The notes under the pieces are model-generated. The model had not been told where the DNA came from. It ran no database searches and was given only the letters and a program-made list of their open reading frames with translations. Shown piece by piece: positions 1 to 8,825 of a stretch of DNA of 64,000 nt. This DNA comes from Psychroflexus gondwanensis ACAM 44 (GTDB lineage Bacteria; Bacteroidota; Bacteroidia; Flavobacteriales; Flavobacteriaceae). The stretch's first letter is position 1. Each line of letters starts with the position of its first letter. A program made the translations under genes and the position numbers. The stretch covers positions 62,001 to 126,000 of the forward strand of contig NZ_APLF01000004.1 of the NCBI RefSeq assembly GCF_000355905.1, in the 5' to 3' direction.

Positions 1-1
1 T

Positions 2-592
2 AATAGACAGACTTTAGCCAAAAAAAGATTTTACACAGAAGATTGTAAATTTGACTATAGGAATTCCATATTCAAGTCAAAGCTTAAAAATCAATTCATT
101 ATCACAAGTGTGGTTTTCAAACTGACCAAAAACAACCATCATCTTAAATTAGATTATGGCTCATTAAAAACTGAACTTGAGTCTCAAAATATCACTCAAC
201 CTACTATAAAAGATGTTTCTAAAGCTGTTGTCTCCATTCGCCAATCGAAATTACCAGACCCCAAAGAAATAGGGAATAGCGGGAGTTTTTTTAAAAATCC
301 CATTGTGAATGAAGAAACTTTCAATAGAATTCAACATGAATTCCCCAACTTACCTCACTATAAAATAGATGCCAAATCTATCAAAATCCCTGCAGGTTGG
401 CTTATAGAAAATGCCGGTCTTAAGGGCTATCGGAAAGGAGATGCTGGAGTTCATAAAAAACAAGCCTTGGTATTGGTGAATTACGGGGGTGCAAGTGGAA
501 AAGATATTCATGCAGTCTCCGAGCTCGTTCAAAAAGAAGTACAAAAGAAATTTAATATCCATCTTGAGAATGAAGTCAATATTTACAAGTAA
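2..592 (+). CDS. murB: UDP-N-acetylenolpyruvoylglucosamine reductase, C-terminal part (5' end outside window)
   Basis: This enzyme makes UDP-N-acetylmuramate by NADPH-dependent reduction of the enolpyruvyl group, a cytoplasmic FAD step of peptidoglycan synthesis. The open frame runs to the left window edge, so about 196 residues of a roughly 340-residue protein are seen. The first ATG/GTG-like start near base 110 is internal: the codons before it read TEDCKFDYRNSIFK, which is typical MurB sequence. The catalytic serine lies in GNSGSFFKNP (near base 284) and the catalytic glutamate in LENEVNIYK at the very C-terminus, as in the E. coli-type enzyme. The next gene follows after about 80 bases. 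Confidence 0.95.
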   Translation, partial: NRQTLAKKRFYTEDCKFDYRNSIFKSKLKNQFIITSVVFKLTKNNHHLKLDYGSLKTELESQNITQPTIKDVSKAVVSIRQSKLPDPKEIGNSGSFFKNPIVNEETFNRIQHEFPNLPHYKIDAKSIKIPAGWLIENAGLKGYRKGDAGVHKKQALVLVNYGGASGKDIHAVSELVQKEVQKKFNIHLENEVNIYK

Positions 593-673
593 GAATAATA
601 AAGGCTTCGTTAAAAATTTGAGATAAATTCCCATTTCTTTAGAGATGATATCAACTTTTATTAAATTTGCATT

Positions 674-880
674 ATGAAACTATTATTGATCACAATTGTA
701 CTTTTAGGATTAGCAGTTGCAGGAATTGCTATAAAAATTTGGGGAAAGAAAGAAGGTAAATTCGCTGGAACCTGTGCAAGCCAAAGTCCATTTTTAAACA
801 AAAGTGGTGACGCTTGTAATTTCTGTGGTAAAATGCCAGATGAGCAAACCGATTGTAACGGTTCAGAGAAAACCAAGTAA
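674..880 (+). CDS. Small single-pass membrane protein with CxxC motif
   Basis: This is a 68-residue protein of unknown function. Residues 1-20 form one hydrophobic segment (a membrane anchor or uncleaved signal). The rest is a short polar domain with four cysteines, including CNFC, which could bind a metal or be redox active; that is inference. Short cysteine-bearing membrane or secreted proteins of this kind are common in Flavobacteriaceae. It sits 18 bases upstream of a glycosyltransferase and may be co-transcribed with it. A TAAATTTG box (662-669) lies four bases before the ATG, too close for a normal leader. Confidence 0.7.
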   Translation: MKLLLITIVLLGLAVAGIAIKIWGKKEGKFAGTCASQSPFLNKSGDACNFCGKMPDEQTDCNGSEKTK

Positions 881-898
881 CCCTATTAATACTTAAGG

Positions 899-1999
899 TT
901 GAAATTTATACTACTCCTATTTATAATTTCAACCCTAATTTCTGTAGTCTCGCAATTCAAATATTTAAAAAGGATTTCGAACTACAAGAAAACTCCCTTT
1001 AAACCTCATCAAGATAAACGTCCAGTTAGCATAATTATTTGTGCTAAAAATGAAGAGGTAAATCTATCTTCTAATTTAGAATTTATCCTGAATCAACACT
1101 ATCCAACCTTTGAAGTTATTGTAGTAAATGATTATTCTACCGATTCGACCTCGGAAGTTATTAAAACATTCCAAAACAACTATCCGAACCTTAGGCTTAT
1201 TCATGCTATAGATGAGAACTCCAAATCTAAACGCAGTGCTTTAAAGCTAGGTATTCTCAAATCTAAATACAATAGAATTTTACTTACAGATGCAGATTGT
1301 AAGCCAACATCTAAATTTTGGATAACAGAAATGAATACGTGCTTAACTAAAAAGTTCAATTGTGTTCTGGGCTATTCGCCTTATGAATACAAGTCCACGT
1401 TTTTGAATAAAATGATTCAATGGGAAACTCTTCAAACTGGAATTCTTTACTCATATCGTGCTATAGAAGGTAAAGCTTATATGTCGGTGGGCAGAAACGT
1501 AATGTATCAGAAATCATTTTTTTTAGAAAGTGAAAATTTTGAAAAGGAAAGAGGCCTTACTTCAGGTGACGATGATTTATTAATTCAGAATATTAAAGAC
1601 AAGTCTAAAATCAGCTTGTGCCTAAATCCAGAGAGCTTTGTTTTAAGCCAACCAAAAACGACCTGGAAATCATGGTGGAAACAAAAGCAAAGACATTATT
1701 CGACCTCTCCATTTTACGATAAATCAAGCCAACTATTTCTTGGAGGTTACCATTTTTCTCAGTTTTTATTTTGGTCAACATTTTTAATACTTTGTTTGAG
1801 CAAAGAGTGGATGCCAGCGCTATTTATATTTGGAATAGCAATTGTTGCCAAATCCTTAATAACAGTTCAATTTGAAAAGGTTTTTAAAGTTCCAAAGTCT
1901 GTTTTATGGATATGGCCTATCTTAGAAGCGAGTTTACTCATTTTACAAATGGGAATAGGAATAAGCGGAATTTTTCAAAAACAGAAATCTTGGCAGTAA
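899..1999 (+). CDS. Membrane-anchored family 2 glycosyltransferase
   Basis: This is a GT-A fold glycosyltransferase of 366 residues, probably adding a sugar to an envelope lipid or polysaccharide; donor and acceptor cannot be told from sequence. It has an N-terminal hydrophobic segment (1-18), the nucleotide-sugar site VSIIICAKNE (43-52) with VNDYSTDST (76-84), and a DxD-type metal site in TDADC (130-134). The acidic SGDDD (222-226) is the likely catalytic base region and QKQRH (262-266) is a QxxRW-like element. Two or three membrane helices lie after residue 285. The only usable start is TTG: an in-frame stop lies 12 bases upstream and no ATG lies between. Its 3' end overlaps the sigma-factor gene. 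Confidence 0.85.
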   Translation: MKFILLLFIISTLISVVSQFKYLKRISNYKKTPFKPHQDKRPVSIIICAKNEEVNLSSNLEFILNQHYPTFEVIVVNDYSTDSTSEVIKTFQNNYPNLRLIHAIDENSKSKRSALKLGILKSKYNRILLTDADCKPTSKFWITEMNTCLTKKFNCVLGYSPYEYKSTFLNKMIQWETLQTGILYSYRAIEGKAYMSVGRNVMYQKSFFLESENFEKERGLTSGDDDLLIQNIKDKSKISLCLNPESFVLSQPKTTWKSWWKQKQRHYSTSPFYDKSSQLFLGGYHFSQFLFWSTFLILCLSKEWMPALFIFGIAIVAKSLITVQFEKVFKVPKSVLWIWPILEASLLILQMGIGISGIFQKQKSWQ

Positions 2000-2550
2000 A
2001 ACTGAATATTTCAAACCTTATCGAAAAAGCAAGATATGGAGATCAAAATGCATTTAGATCTTTATTGAATCACTATTGGGAGGACGTTTATAGGTTTCAA
2101 CTCAAAAGAACTAAAGATGCTTATGAAGCCGAAGAAATTACAGTACAAACCTTCGCTAGAGCTTTCGACAGGATAGAAACTTACGAAAATGCTTTCAAAT
2201 TTAAGACTTGGCTCATCACTATCTCTAAAAATATTCACATTGACCTCACTAGAAAACAAAAACTAAAAACCTCTGAGATCGATACTAAAAGAGTTTCGCA
2301 AATCGCCGATCTTGAACCTACTGTTGAGGATAAAATCATCAAAGAACAAAATTTAAGCAATTTACTAAGGCAAATAAAAGAACTTCAACCTCATTATCAA
2401 GAAGTTATTGAATTGAGGTTTTTTAAAGAAATGAGCTATAAAGAAATAGCTGAGCGAATAGACCAGCCCATCACAAACGTGAAGGTAAAATTGTTGAGAG
2501 CCAAAAAATTATTGGCTGAAATTATTAACCAAAAGCCAGGCGATCGATGA
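1990..2550 (+). CDS. ECF-type RNA polymerase sigma factor
   Basis: This is a sigma-70 family factor of about 186 residues. Region 2 carries AEEITVQTFARAFDRI followed by FKTWLITISKNIHIDL. Region 4 carries YQEVIELRFFKEMSYKEIAERI, a helix-turn-helix for the -35 element. I chose the TTG at 1990 because the only earlier ATG (1906) lies inside the glycosyltransferase and would add 28 residues unlike any sigma factor. With the TTG the overlap is 10 bases. The next gene overlaps by four bases (ATGA). No anti-sigma factor gene is adjacent, so this is not the usual sigma/anti-sigma pair. Target promoters are unknown. Confidence 0.85.
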   Translation: MAVKLNISNLIEKARYGDQNAFRSLLNHYWEDVYRFQLKRTKDAYEAEEITVQTFARAFDRIETYENAFKFKTWLITISKNIHIDLTRKQKLKTSEIDTKRVSQIADLEPTVEDKIIKEQNLSNLLRQIKELQPHYQEVIELRFFKEMSYKEIAERIDQPITNVKVKLLRAKKLLAEIINQKPGDR

Positions 2551-2954
2551 AACTTTTTATATATATACTACTCCTTAATCTTATGGTGCCATCGCAAGGA
2601 TTTAACGACAAACGCATTCTAGTTTTAACCGCTAAAGAAATGACTCCTGAAGTCACGGAACAACTAGATAGATTACAAAAGAATTCTTTGGAAATAGAAA
2701 AACGCAGACTAGCGATTTTTACACTTATAGACGGCGAGGTAAAAGCTATTATCAATTCTAGCGATAAGAGCCTTGAGTTTGTGACTAAAAATAAAGACGA
2801 CTATACGGAGACTTCAACTCTAACTCTCTATTTGATAGGTTTAGATCAAGGTTTAAAAAACACCCTAAGAGGCTTAGTAAATCCTCAACAGATTTTTAAT
2901 CAAATCGATAGCATGCCGATGCGACAAGCCGAAATGAGAAGAAACAGAGAGTAA
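2547..2954 (+). CDS. Exported DUF4174 domain protein
   Basis: This is a 135-residue protein with an N-terminal signal peptide (about residues 1-18), followed by a thioredoxin-like DUF4174 fold. Recognisable elements are DKRILVLTA near the start and the C-terminal block GLDQGLKNTLRGLVNPQQIF followed by IDSMPMRQAEM. The family's activity is not established; the site is not a CxxC redox centre here. The start overlaps the sigma-factor stop (ATGA), so the two are translationally coupled. The stop codon abuts the stop of the convergent purC gene with no bases between. Confidence 0.8.
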   Translation: MKLFIYILLLNLMVPSQGFNDKRILVLTAKEMTPEVTEQLDRLQKNSLEIEKRRLAIFTLIDGEVKAIINSSDKSLEFVTKNKDDYTETSTLTLYLIGLDQGLKNTLRGLVNPQQIFNQIDSMPMRQAEMRRNRE

Positions 2955-2960
2955 TTACTC
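2949..2960. other. Palindrome spanning two abutting stop codons
   Basis: GAGTAATTACTC is a perfect 12-base palindrome. Its centre holds the TAA of the DUF4174 gene and, on the other strand, the TAA of purC. It is too short to be a hairpin terminator by itself. Confidence 0.5.
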
Positions 2961-3905
2961 ACTTAGGTAAGTTTTTATATTGGCTAAGATTCTAGCTTCA
3001 ATATCTTCAACTTTGGCTTTGCGAAACGTTTTTCCTGTGATTTTCTCGTACAGTTCAATATACCTTGCACTGATAGAGTTAACAACTTCTGGTGTAAGTT
3101 CTGGTATCTTCTGACCTTCTTTTCCCTGAAAACCATTGTCCATCAACCATTCTCTTACGAATTCTTTAGACAGTTGTTTTTGCTTTTCGCCTTTAGCTTG
3201 TCTTTCTTCATAGCCTTCTTTATAGAAATATCTTGAAGAATCTGGAGTGTGAATTTCGTCGATCACTACAATTTTACCATCAGGGGTTTTACCAAATTCA
3301 TATTTAGTATCCACTAAAAGCAAGCCTCGTTTACTAGCTAGTTGGGATCCGCGTTCAAAAAGTTTTAAAGCATAATCCTCTAAGACTTCATAGTCTGAAG
3401 GACTGACAATTTCTTGGGCTAAAATTTTATTTTTTGAAATGTCTTGATCGTGATCACCTTGCTCCGCTTTAGTGGTAGGTGTAAGTATTGGAGAATCAAA
3501 CTTGTCATTGACTTTCAAACCCTCTTTCAACTTTATTCCGCAGAGCTCTCGCTTTCCAGCACTATATTCTCTAGCAGCATGACCTACGAGATAGTTTCTG
3601 ACCACCATTTCCACCTTAAAAGTTTCACATTTTACACCTACACTTACGTTAGGATCGGGAACAGCCTCTAGCCAATTAGGAACGATATCTTCGGTAGCCT
3701 TCAACATTTCTGAAGCAATTTCATTCAAAATTTGACCTTTATAAGGGATTCCTTGAGGTAAAACTACATCGAAGGCACTCAAACGATCTGTGGCTACAAT
3801 CACTATTTTTTGGTTGGCAAGTGTATAGACTTCTCTCACTTTTCCTTTATAGTAATCGACTTGACCTGGTAACTTGAATTGAGTAGATAAAAGAGTTGAG
3901 CTCAT
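2955..3905 (-). CDS. purC: Phosphoribosylaminoimidazole-succinocarboxamide synthase
   Basis: SAICAR synthase joins CAIR with aspartate using ATP in de novo purine synthesis. The 316 residues match the long form of the family. The nucleotide site GKVREVY is at 21-27, SAFDVVLP at 43-50, and the signature [14 protein letters not shown] is near 101-114; a further conserved block is [19 protein letters not shown]. The ATG is three bases after the phoH stop, so purC is the second gene of a phoH-purC pair. It converges on the DUF4174 gene with abutting stops. Confidence 0.97.
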   Translation of the reverse strand: MSSTLLSTQFKLPGQVDYYKGKVREVYTLANQKIVIVATDRLSAFDVVLPQGIPYKGQILNEIASEMLKATEDIVPNWLEAVPDPNVSVGVKCETFKVEMVVRNYLVGHAAREYSAGKRELCGIKLKEGLKVNDKFDSPILTPTTKAEQGDHDQDISKNKILAQEIVSPSDYEVLEDYALKLFERGSQLASKRGLLLVDTKYEFGKTPDGKIVVIDEIHTPDSSRYFYKEGYEERQAKGEKQKQLSKEFVREWLMDNGFQGKEGQKIPELTPEVVNSISARYIELYEKITGKTFRKAKVEDIEARILANIKTYLSE

Positions 3906-3908
3906 GCT

Positions 3909-4862
3909 TTAATCTGGATTTTCTATGGCTTTGTAAGCGGAAATTACTTTTTTAACAAGTCGGTGACGGAGAACATCTTTATCATCGAGATAAATCATTC
4001 CTATCCCTTTGACATCTTTTAAGACCAAAAGAGCCTCTTTAAGCCCAGAAATGGACCGTTTTGGCAGATCCACTTGACCTGGATCACCTGTGATCATAAA
4101 TTTGGCATTCTTACCCATACGAGTTAAAAACATCTTCATCTGTGGATGGGTGGTGTTTTGAGCTTCGTCCAATATTACAAATGCATTATCCAAGGTTCGC
4201 CCTCTCATAAATGCCAGTGGTGCAATTTGGATGGTTCCCTTTTCAATATAGCTTTCTAGCTTTTCTGGAGCAATCATGTCCCGTAATGCATCGTAAAGCG
4301 GTTGCATATATGGATCTAGTTTCTCCCTCAAATCCCCGGGTAAAAACCCTAGATTTTCACCAGCCTCAACTGCCGGACGAGTTAAAATAATTCTTCGAAC
4401 TTGTTTATTCTTGAGTGCTTGAACCGCTAAAGCAACTCCTGTATAAGTTTTGCCAGTACCCGCTGGACCAACCGCAAACACCATATCATTGGTATTCATC
4501 AACTCTACCAGTTTTCTTTGGTTGGCGGTTTGTGCTTTTATAAGTCGACCTCCAATACCATGAACGAGAACAGCTCCAGAGGAAATTGGAGCATCATAAT
4601 CTGCTTTAGATTGACTTGTCAAAATCCTTTCGATAGCATTTTCATCTAAGGAATTAAATTTTGAAAAGTGATCAACCAACATTTCAAAACGCTGTTCAAA
4701 TTCTTCTAAACGCTCGTCTTCACCAAAGACTTTTATCTTATTGCCTCGCGCTACAAGTTTTAGCTGAGGATAATATTTTTTAATCAGTTCAATATTCAAA
4801 TTGTGGTGTCCAAAAAATTCTCTTGGATTAATTTCTGAGAGTTCTAAAATTAGTTCGTTCAA
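3909..4862 (-). CDS. phoH: PhoH family ATPase
   Basis: This is a cytoplasmic P-loop ATPase of the PhoH/YbeZ family, linked in other bacteria to RNA metabolism and ribosome maturation. The Walker A motif GPAGTGKT lies near residues 132-139 and Walker B is FVILDEAQNT; the block FMRGRTLDNAF precedes Walker B. The open frame extends to a TTG at 4904, but that codon lies inside a TAAATTTG promoter element (4902-4909). The TTG at 4862 gives MNELILELSEINPREFFG, the usual flavobacterial N-terminus. I therefore use 4862 (317 residues). purC follows after three bases. Confidence 0.93.
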   Translation of the reverse strand: MNELILELSEINPREFFGHHNLNIELIKKYYPQLKLVARGNKIKVFGEDERLEEFEQRFEMLVDHFSKFNSLDENAIERILTSQSKADYDAPISSGAVLVHGIGGRLIKAQTANQRKLVELMNTNDMVFAVGPAGTGKTYTGVALAVQALKNKQVRRIILTRPAVEAGENLGFLPGDLREKLDPYMQPLYDALRDMIAPEKLESYIEKGTIQIAPLAFMRGRTLDNAFVILDEAQNTTHPQMKMFLTRMGKNAKFMITGDPGQVDLPKRSISGLKEALLVLKDVKGIGMIYLDDKDVLRHRLVKKVISAYKAIENPD

Positions 4863-4901
4863 AAGCGGTAATTTTTGGTTAAAAATAATAAATTCGCAAA
4901 G

Positions 4902-4909
4902 CAAATTTA
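4902..4909 (-). promoter_or_regulatory. Promoter -7 element upstream of phoH
   Basis: On the minus strand TAAATTTG matches the Bacteroidota -7 consensus TAnnTTTG. A TTG triplet (4936-4938) lies 26 bases upstream, slightly long for the -33 element. Predicted transcription starts near 4897 and leads into the phoH start at 4862. Confidence 0.45.
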
Positions 4910-4957
4910 CGCATTTTTTTGACGAAATTTAGCTTCAAAATATTAACTGTCTATTAA

Positions 4958-5788
4958 ATGCCCATTATAACTTTAACTACAGATTTTGGCTTAAAAGATC
5001 ATTCAGTGGCTGCTGTAAAAGGCGCCTTGCTGTGCGAATTGAGAGAACCTCAAATCGTAGATATCTCTCATGCTATTTCTCCTTTTAATTATACCGAAGC
5101 AGCTTACATCATCAAAAATGCTTATCATAATTTTCCAGAAAATACCATCCACATCATCGGGGTAGATTCAGAATTAACTCCAGAAAATAAGCATCTCGCT
5201 ATTTATTTGGATGGTCATTATTTTATTTGTGCTAATAACGGTATTCTATCTTTGATTTCTTCTGAAATTAAACCTGACAAGATTGTAGAAATTAATATTC
5301 ATGATAGCCTAGAAAAGAAATTTAGTGTTTTGGATGTTTTTGTAAGTGTTGCAGCTCATATTTGTAGAGGTGGAGATTTGGATGTGATTGGCAAACCTAT
5401 CCTTAGTATGCAAGAACTCACTTATGTAAGGCCATCTATAAATCAACAGGAGGACCAAATTATAGGTCATGTGATTTATATTGATAATTTCGGAAATGTA
5501 GTCTCCAACATAAGCCAAAAGTTATTCAACTCGGTTGGCAAAGGGAGAGAGTTCTTGATTTCTGCTAGATCTACAAAGTTCCGAAAGGTATATAAGAGTT
5601 ACTCAGAGGCAATTAATTATGATATCCCTAAAGAAAAAAGAGAAATGGAAGGAAAAAAACTAGCCTTGTTCAATTCATCAGCCTTTTTGGAATTAGCAAT
5701 TTATAAGAGTAACCCGTTAAGTGTGGGTTCTGCTGCAAGTTTATTTGGCTTAAAATATTTGGACACCCTCACCGTTAAATTTTTATAA
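4958..5788 (+). CDS. S-adenosylmethionine hydroxide adenosyltransferase (DUF62) family protein
   Basis: The family hydrolyses S-adenosylmethionine to adenosine and methionine using an activated water (SAM hydrolase); its physiological role is unclear. The 276 residues start with the hallmark ITLTTDFGLKDHSVAAVKG and continue with DISHAISPFN, all in the N-terminal domain. IIGHVIYIDNFGNVVSNI marks the C-terminal domain. It is the first gene of a tight plus-strand run: the monooxygenase starts one base after its stop, and gldF and gldG follow. This order recurs in flavobacteria. Confidence 0.9.
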   Translation: MPIITLTTDFGLKDHSVAAVKGALLCELREPQIVDISHAISPFNYTEAAYIIKNAYHNFPENTIHIIGVDSELTPENKHLAIYLDGHYFICANNGILSLISSEIKPDKIVEINIHDSLEKKFSVLDVFVSVAAHICRGGDLDVIGKPILSMQELTYVRPSINQQEDQIIGHVIYIDNFGNVVSNISQKLFNSVGKGREFLISARSTKFRKVYKSYSEAINYDIPKEKREMEGKKLALFNSSAFLELAIYKSNPLSVGSAASLFGLKYLDTLTVKFL

Positions 5789-5789
5789 C

Positions 5790-6086
5790 ATGTTGGTAAG
5801 AATTGTAAAAATGAAATTTAAACAAGAGGCCGTTGAAAACTTCCAGGAGTTATTTCAGAATAGCAAAGAAAAAATCCGACATTTTGAAGGGTGTCAACGT
5901 TTAGAACTTTACAGAGATAAAAAAGACAGGTCTCAATTTTTCACTTATAGTTATTGGGTCTCCGAAGAACACCTAAACAATTACCGCCACTCCGCTTTGT
6001 TTGCTGAAGTATGGAAAGCGACTAAAGTTGGGTTTTCTGAAAAAGCACTAGCTTGGAGCTTGGATAAACTCGTAGAATTAGATTAA
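5790..6086 (+). CDS. Antibiotic biosynthesis monooxygenase (ABM) domain protein
   Basis: This 98-residue protein has the dimeric ferredoxin-like ABM fold, seen from FKQEAVENFQELF, the block GCQRLELYRD and the ending FTYSYWVSEEHLNNYRHSALF. Members act as cofactor-free quinol or aldehyde oxygenases, or have no proven activity, so the substrate is unknown. One base separates it from the gene on each side, which places it in the SAM hydrolase-gldFG transcription unit. Confidence 0.8.
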   Translation: MLVRIVKMKFKQEAVENFQELFQNSKEKIRHFEGCQRLELYRDKKDRSQFFTYSYWVSEEHLNNYRHSALFAEVWKATKVGFSEKALAWSLDKLVELD

Positions 6087-6087
6087 T

Positions 6088-6819
6088 ATGCTAGCTATTT
6101 TTCTTAAAGAATTCAATAGTTTTTTTTCCTCGGCTATAGGCTTTGTTGTAGCTGGACTATTTCTTCTAGCAACTGGAGTTTTGGTTTGGGTCTTGCCTGG
6201 CTATTTTAATATATTTGACCAAGGATATGCCAATCTTACGCCTTTTTTTGAAGTCTTACCTTGGATTTTCTGTGTGTTAATTCCTGCGATTTGTATGCGA
6301 AGCTTTTCTGAAGAAAAGAAACAAGGCACTTTAGAACTTTTGCTAACCAAACCTATTTCTGTAAATCAACTTATTGCTGGTAAATTTTTGGGAAGCTTTT
6401 CATTGAGTGTGATCGCCTTACTTCCTACTGCATTCTACATCATAAGCATTTCAGCATTAACAGCCGAAGGAGTTCAGGTTGATTATGGGGTTATTTTTAG
6501 TTCTTATGTTGGAGTTTTGCTCCTCATGTGTTGTTTCACCTCTATAGGAATTTTTGCGTCATGCCTCACCGATAACCCATTAATTGCTTTTGTTATCGGT
6601 ACATTTTTAAGCGTGTTGTTGTATTTCGGATTGGAGGGCGTGAGCTCAATTCCACTTTGGGGTTCTAAACTATATACGTTAGAATATTTTAGTCTAAGCC
6701 ATCATTTCCAAAGCATTTCAAGAGGTATTTTGGATAGTCGAGATCTCATTTATTTCTTAAGTATTAGCCTTTTCTTCTTAGTGCTTACCCACTTACAACT
6801 AAAATCTAATTTGAAATGA
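6088..6819 (+). CDS. gldF: Gliding motility ABC transporter permease GldF
   Basis: This is the inner-membrane permease of the GldAFG ABC system required for gliding in Flavobacterium. Its 243 residues form an ABC-2 type permease with six hydrophobic segments. The family block SFSEEKKQGTLELLLTKPIS (near 70-90) lies between helices 2 and 3. It is followed by gldG with a four-base ATGA overlap. The ATP-binding partner gldA is not adjacent but lies at 36576. What the transporter moves is not established. Confidence 0.95.
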   Translation: MLAIFLKEFNSFFSSAIGFVVAGLFLLATGVLVWVLPGYFNIFDQGYANLTPFFEVLPWIFCVLIPAICMRSFSEEKKQGTLELLLTKPISVNQLIAGKFLGSFSLSVIALLPTAFYIISISALTAEGVQVDYGVIFSSYVGVLLLMCCFTSIGIFASCLTDNPLIAFVIGTFLSVLLYFGLEGVSSIPLWGSKLYTLEYFSLSHHFQSISRGILDSRDLIYFLSISLFFLVLTHLQLKSNLK

Positions 6820-8489
6820 AGTTAAACGCTAGCCACAAAAAAGCCTTAGGAATTATTGTTCTGCTTGTGTTTATCAATCTGGTGGCCACTCAATTTTTTA
6901 AACGTATAGATTTCACCTCAGATGGCCGTTATACCTTAGCGGAATCTTCACGTGATTTGGTTGAAACCATAGATAAGCCTTTACTTGTTAAAGTCTTTCT
7001 AACCGGTGATCTTCCTTCAGAATTCAATAGACTGCAAACTGAAGCTCGCTATATCCTAGAGGAATTTAAAGCTTATAATTCTAATATAAAATTTGAATTT
7101 GTCGATCCACTTGAAGGCGACAAAGACGCTATGGAAGTGGCTAATCAATTTTATGATAATGAGATGTCGCCGGAGTCTCTCAATATTCGCGAAAATGGAA
7201 AATTGACCGAGCGTCTTATCTTTCCATGGGCTATAGCAGATTATGGAGGTAAACAAGTTCCAATACAACTCCTACAAAAAACACTCACGCAAAGCAATTC
7301 TGAAATGATCCAAAGGTCGGTTCAAAATTTAGAATACGCCTTTGTAGATGGAATAACCAAGCTAAGCAGGGAGCGAACTAAAAAAATAGCAATACTCCGA
7401 GGACAGGGAGAGCTTCAAGATAGATATCTAGCAGATTTCCTATCCACACTTAAAGATTATTATCTTATAGCTCCTTTCACTTTGGATTCTGTAAATACCT
7501 CCCCGCAGAGAACCTTGGACGTCCTCAATACCTACGATTTGATTATTGATGCTAAGCCTACCGAAAGGTTTAGCGATGAGAAAAATTACGTCTTAGATCA
7601 ATACCTTATGAATGGTGGAAAGGCTATATGGCTTACAGAACAGGTCATTGCAGAAAAAGATAGTCTCTACAAGGCTTCCAAAAAGACATTAGCATTCCCT
7701 AGAAATTTAAATTTGTACAGCTTATTTTTTAGGTATGGGGTGCGCATCAATCCACAACTGGTCAACGACCTCTACTCTGCCCCTATTGTTTTAGCGTCTG
7801 GCAGCGGTAACTCTACACAACTGTCAAGATTTCCTTGGTTTTATGATCCTTTAGGCAAACCTGCTGAAAGCCATCCTATTACAGAGAATTTGAGTCCTGT
7901 GAGATTTGAATTTGCAAACCCAATAGACACCTTAGAGTCGGATCTCAAAAAAACAATCTTACTGGAAAGTTCAAATCTATCGCGAGTGATTGGAACTCCC
8001 TTTGAAGTTACTTTGGATGAGATTACAAAAGAACCTGACCCTCGATTATATACTACGGGTCATTTTCCGCTTGCAGTACTTGTAGAAGGTGAATTCAACT
8101 CTGCTTTTAAATCTAAACTAAAACCTCTCACTCTTCAATCCCCTAAAGACAAAAGCCCACAAACTCAACAAGTGTTTATTTCTGATGGTGACCTTATCAA
8201 AAATCAGTTGGAGTCTGGAAAACCCTTGGAATTAGGCTTCGACAGGTATACTGGACTCACCTACGGAAACAAAACCTTTTTACTGAATGTGGTTAATTAT
8301 CTATTAGATGATCAAAGTTTAGTAAAAACGAGAAGCAAATCTATAAGCCTAGATGAAATGGATCTCGAAGCCTTGGAGTCTACTAAATTGAAATGGCAGC
8401 TCTTTAATGTAATAGTCCCTATTATAAGCATTACTGTTTTTGGACTGATTGTATTGTATTGGAGAAAAAGGAAATATAAAAGCCATTAA
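6816..8489 (+). CDS. gldG: Gliding motility ABC transporter component GldG
   Basis: GldG is the large extracytoplasmic partner of GldF. The 557 residues have an N-terminal membrane helix (about 9-27), a long periplasmic domain related to the ABC-type uncharacterised transport (DUF4350/GldG-like) fold, and a C-terminal helix (about 530-550) ending in a basic tail. The start overlaps gldF by four bases. The stop overlaps the stop of the convergent small membrane gene (8486-8719) by four bases. Confidence 0.95.
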   Translation: MKLNASHKKALGIIVLLVFINLVATQFFKRIDFTSDGRYTLAESSRDLVETIDKPLLVKVFLTGDLPSEFNRLQTEARYILEEFKAYNSNIKFEFVDPLEGDKDAMEVANQFYDNEMSPESLNIRENGKLTERLIFPWAIADYGGKQVPIQLLQKTLTQSNSEMIQRSVQNLEYAFVDGITKLSRERTKKIAILRGQGELQDRYLADFLSTLKDYYLIAPFTLDSVNTSPQRTLDVLNTYDLIIDAKPTERFSDEKNYVLDQYLMNGGKAIWLTEQVIAEKDSLYKASKKTLAFPRNLNLYSLFFRYGVRINPQLVNDLYSAPIVLASGSGNSTQLSRFPWFYDPLGKPAESHPITENLSPVRFEFANPIDTLESDLKKTILLESSNLSRVIGTPFEVTLDEITKEPDPRLYTTGHFPLAVLVEGEFNSAFKSKLKPLTLQSPKDKSPQTQQVFISDGDLIKNQLESGKPLELGFDRYTGLTYGNKTFLLNVVNYLLDDQSLVKTRSKSISLDEMDLEALESTKLKWQLFNVIVPIISITVFGLIVLYWRKRKYKSH

Positions 8490-8719
8490 CGCTTAAATTT
8501 ATCTTTACTTCTGTTGAGTATTAAATAAATCACTGGAAGAATTCCTAAAGAATTGACTAGAGCTAAGACGATAAACCAAGCGATTTGTTTTCGCCTTGCA
8601 GACTGCCATAAAGTAATGAGTTTTAATACGGCGTCTACGACTACGAAGAAAAGAACTAGTCCTATTAATAAAGCATAATCGTCTAGATAAGATTGAAAGT
8701 CGGGTGAAGTTGTGTTCAT
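8486..8719 (-). CDS. Small two-helix membrane protein (DUF5652/PLDc_N-like)
   Basis: This is a 77-residue protein with two hydrophobic segments (about 15-38 and 46-68). Between them is ARRKQIAWFIVLALVNSLG, and the end is VIYLILNRSK. That layout resembles the short PLDc_N/DUF5652 membrane families. The function is unknown. The gene stands alone on the minus strand between gldG and folP, and its last four bases overlap the gldG stop. Confidence 0.65.
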   Translation of the reverse strand: MNTTSPDFQSYLDDYALLIGLVLFFVVVDAVLKLITLWQSARRKQIAWFIVLALVNSLGILPVIYLILNRSKDKFKR

Positions 8720-8825
8720 GCTAATAGATTTTGAGGAACTAATTTAATATAAAACTAAAAAGAAATCTGCATTTATATTGAAAAGCTAAAACTATGATGA
8801 GAATAAAATATTTAAATTTGTCGAT

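Noticed and set aside
1906-1989. Longer sigma-factor start at the ATG 1906
   Set aside because: It lies inside the glycosyltransferase coding region and the added residues do not look like sigma factor; the TTG at 1990 fits better.
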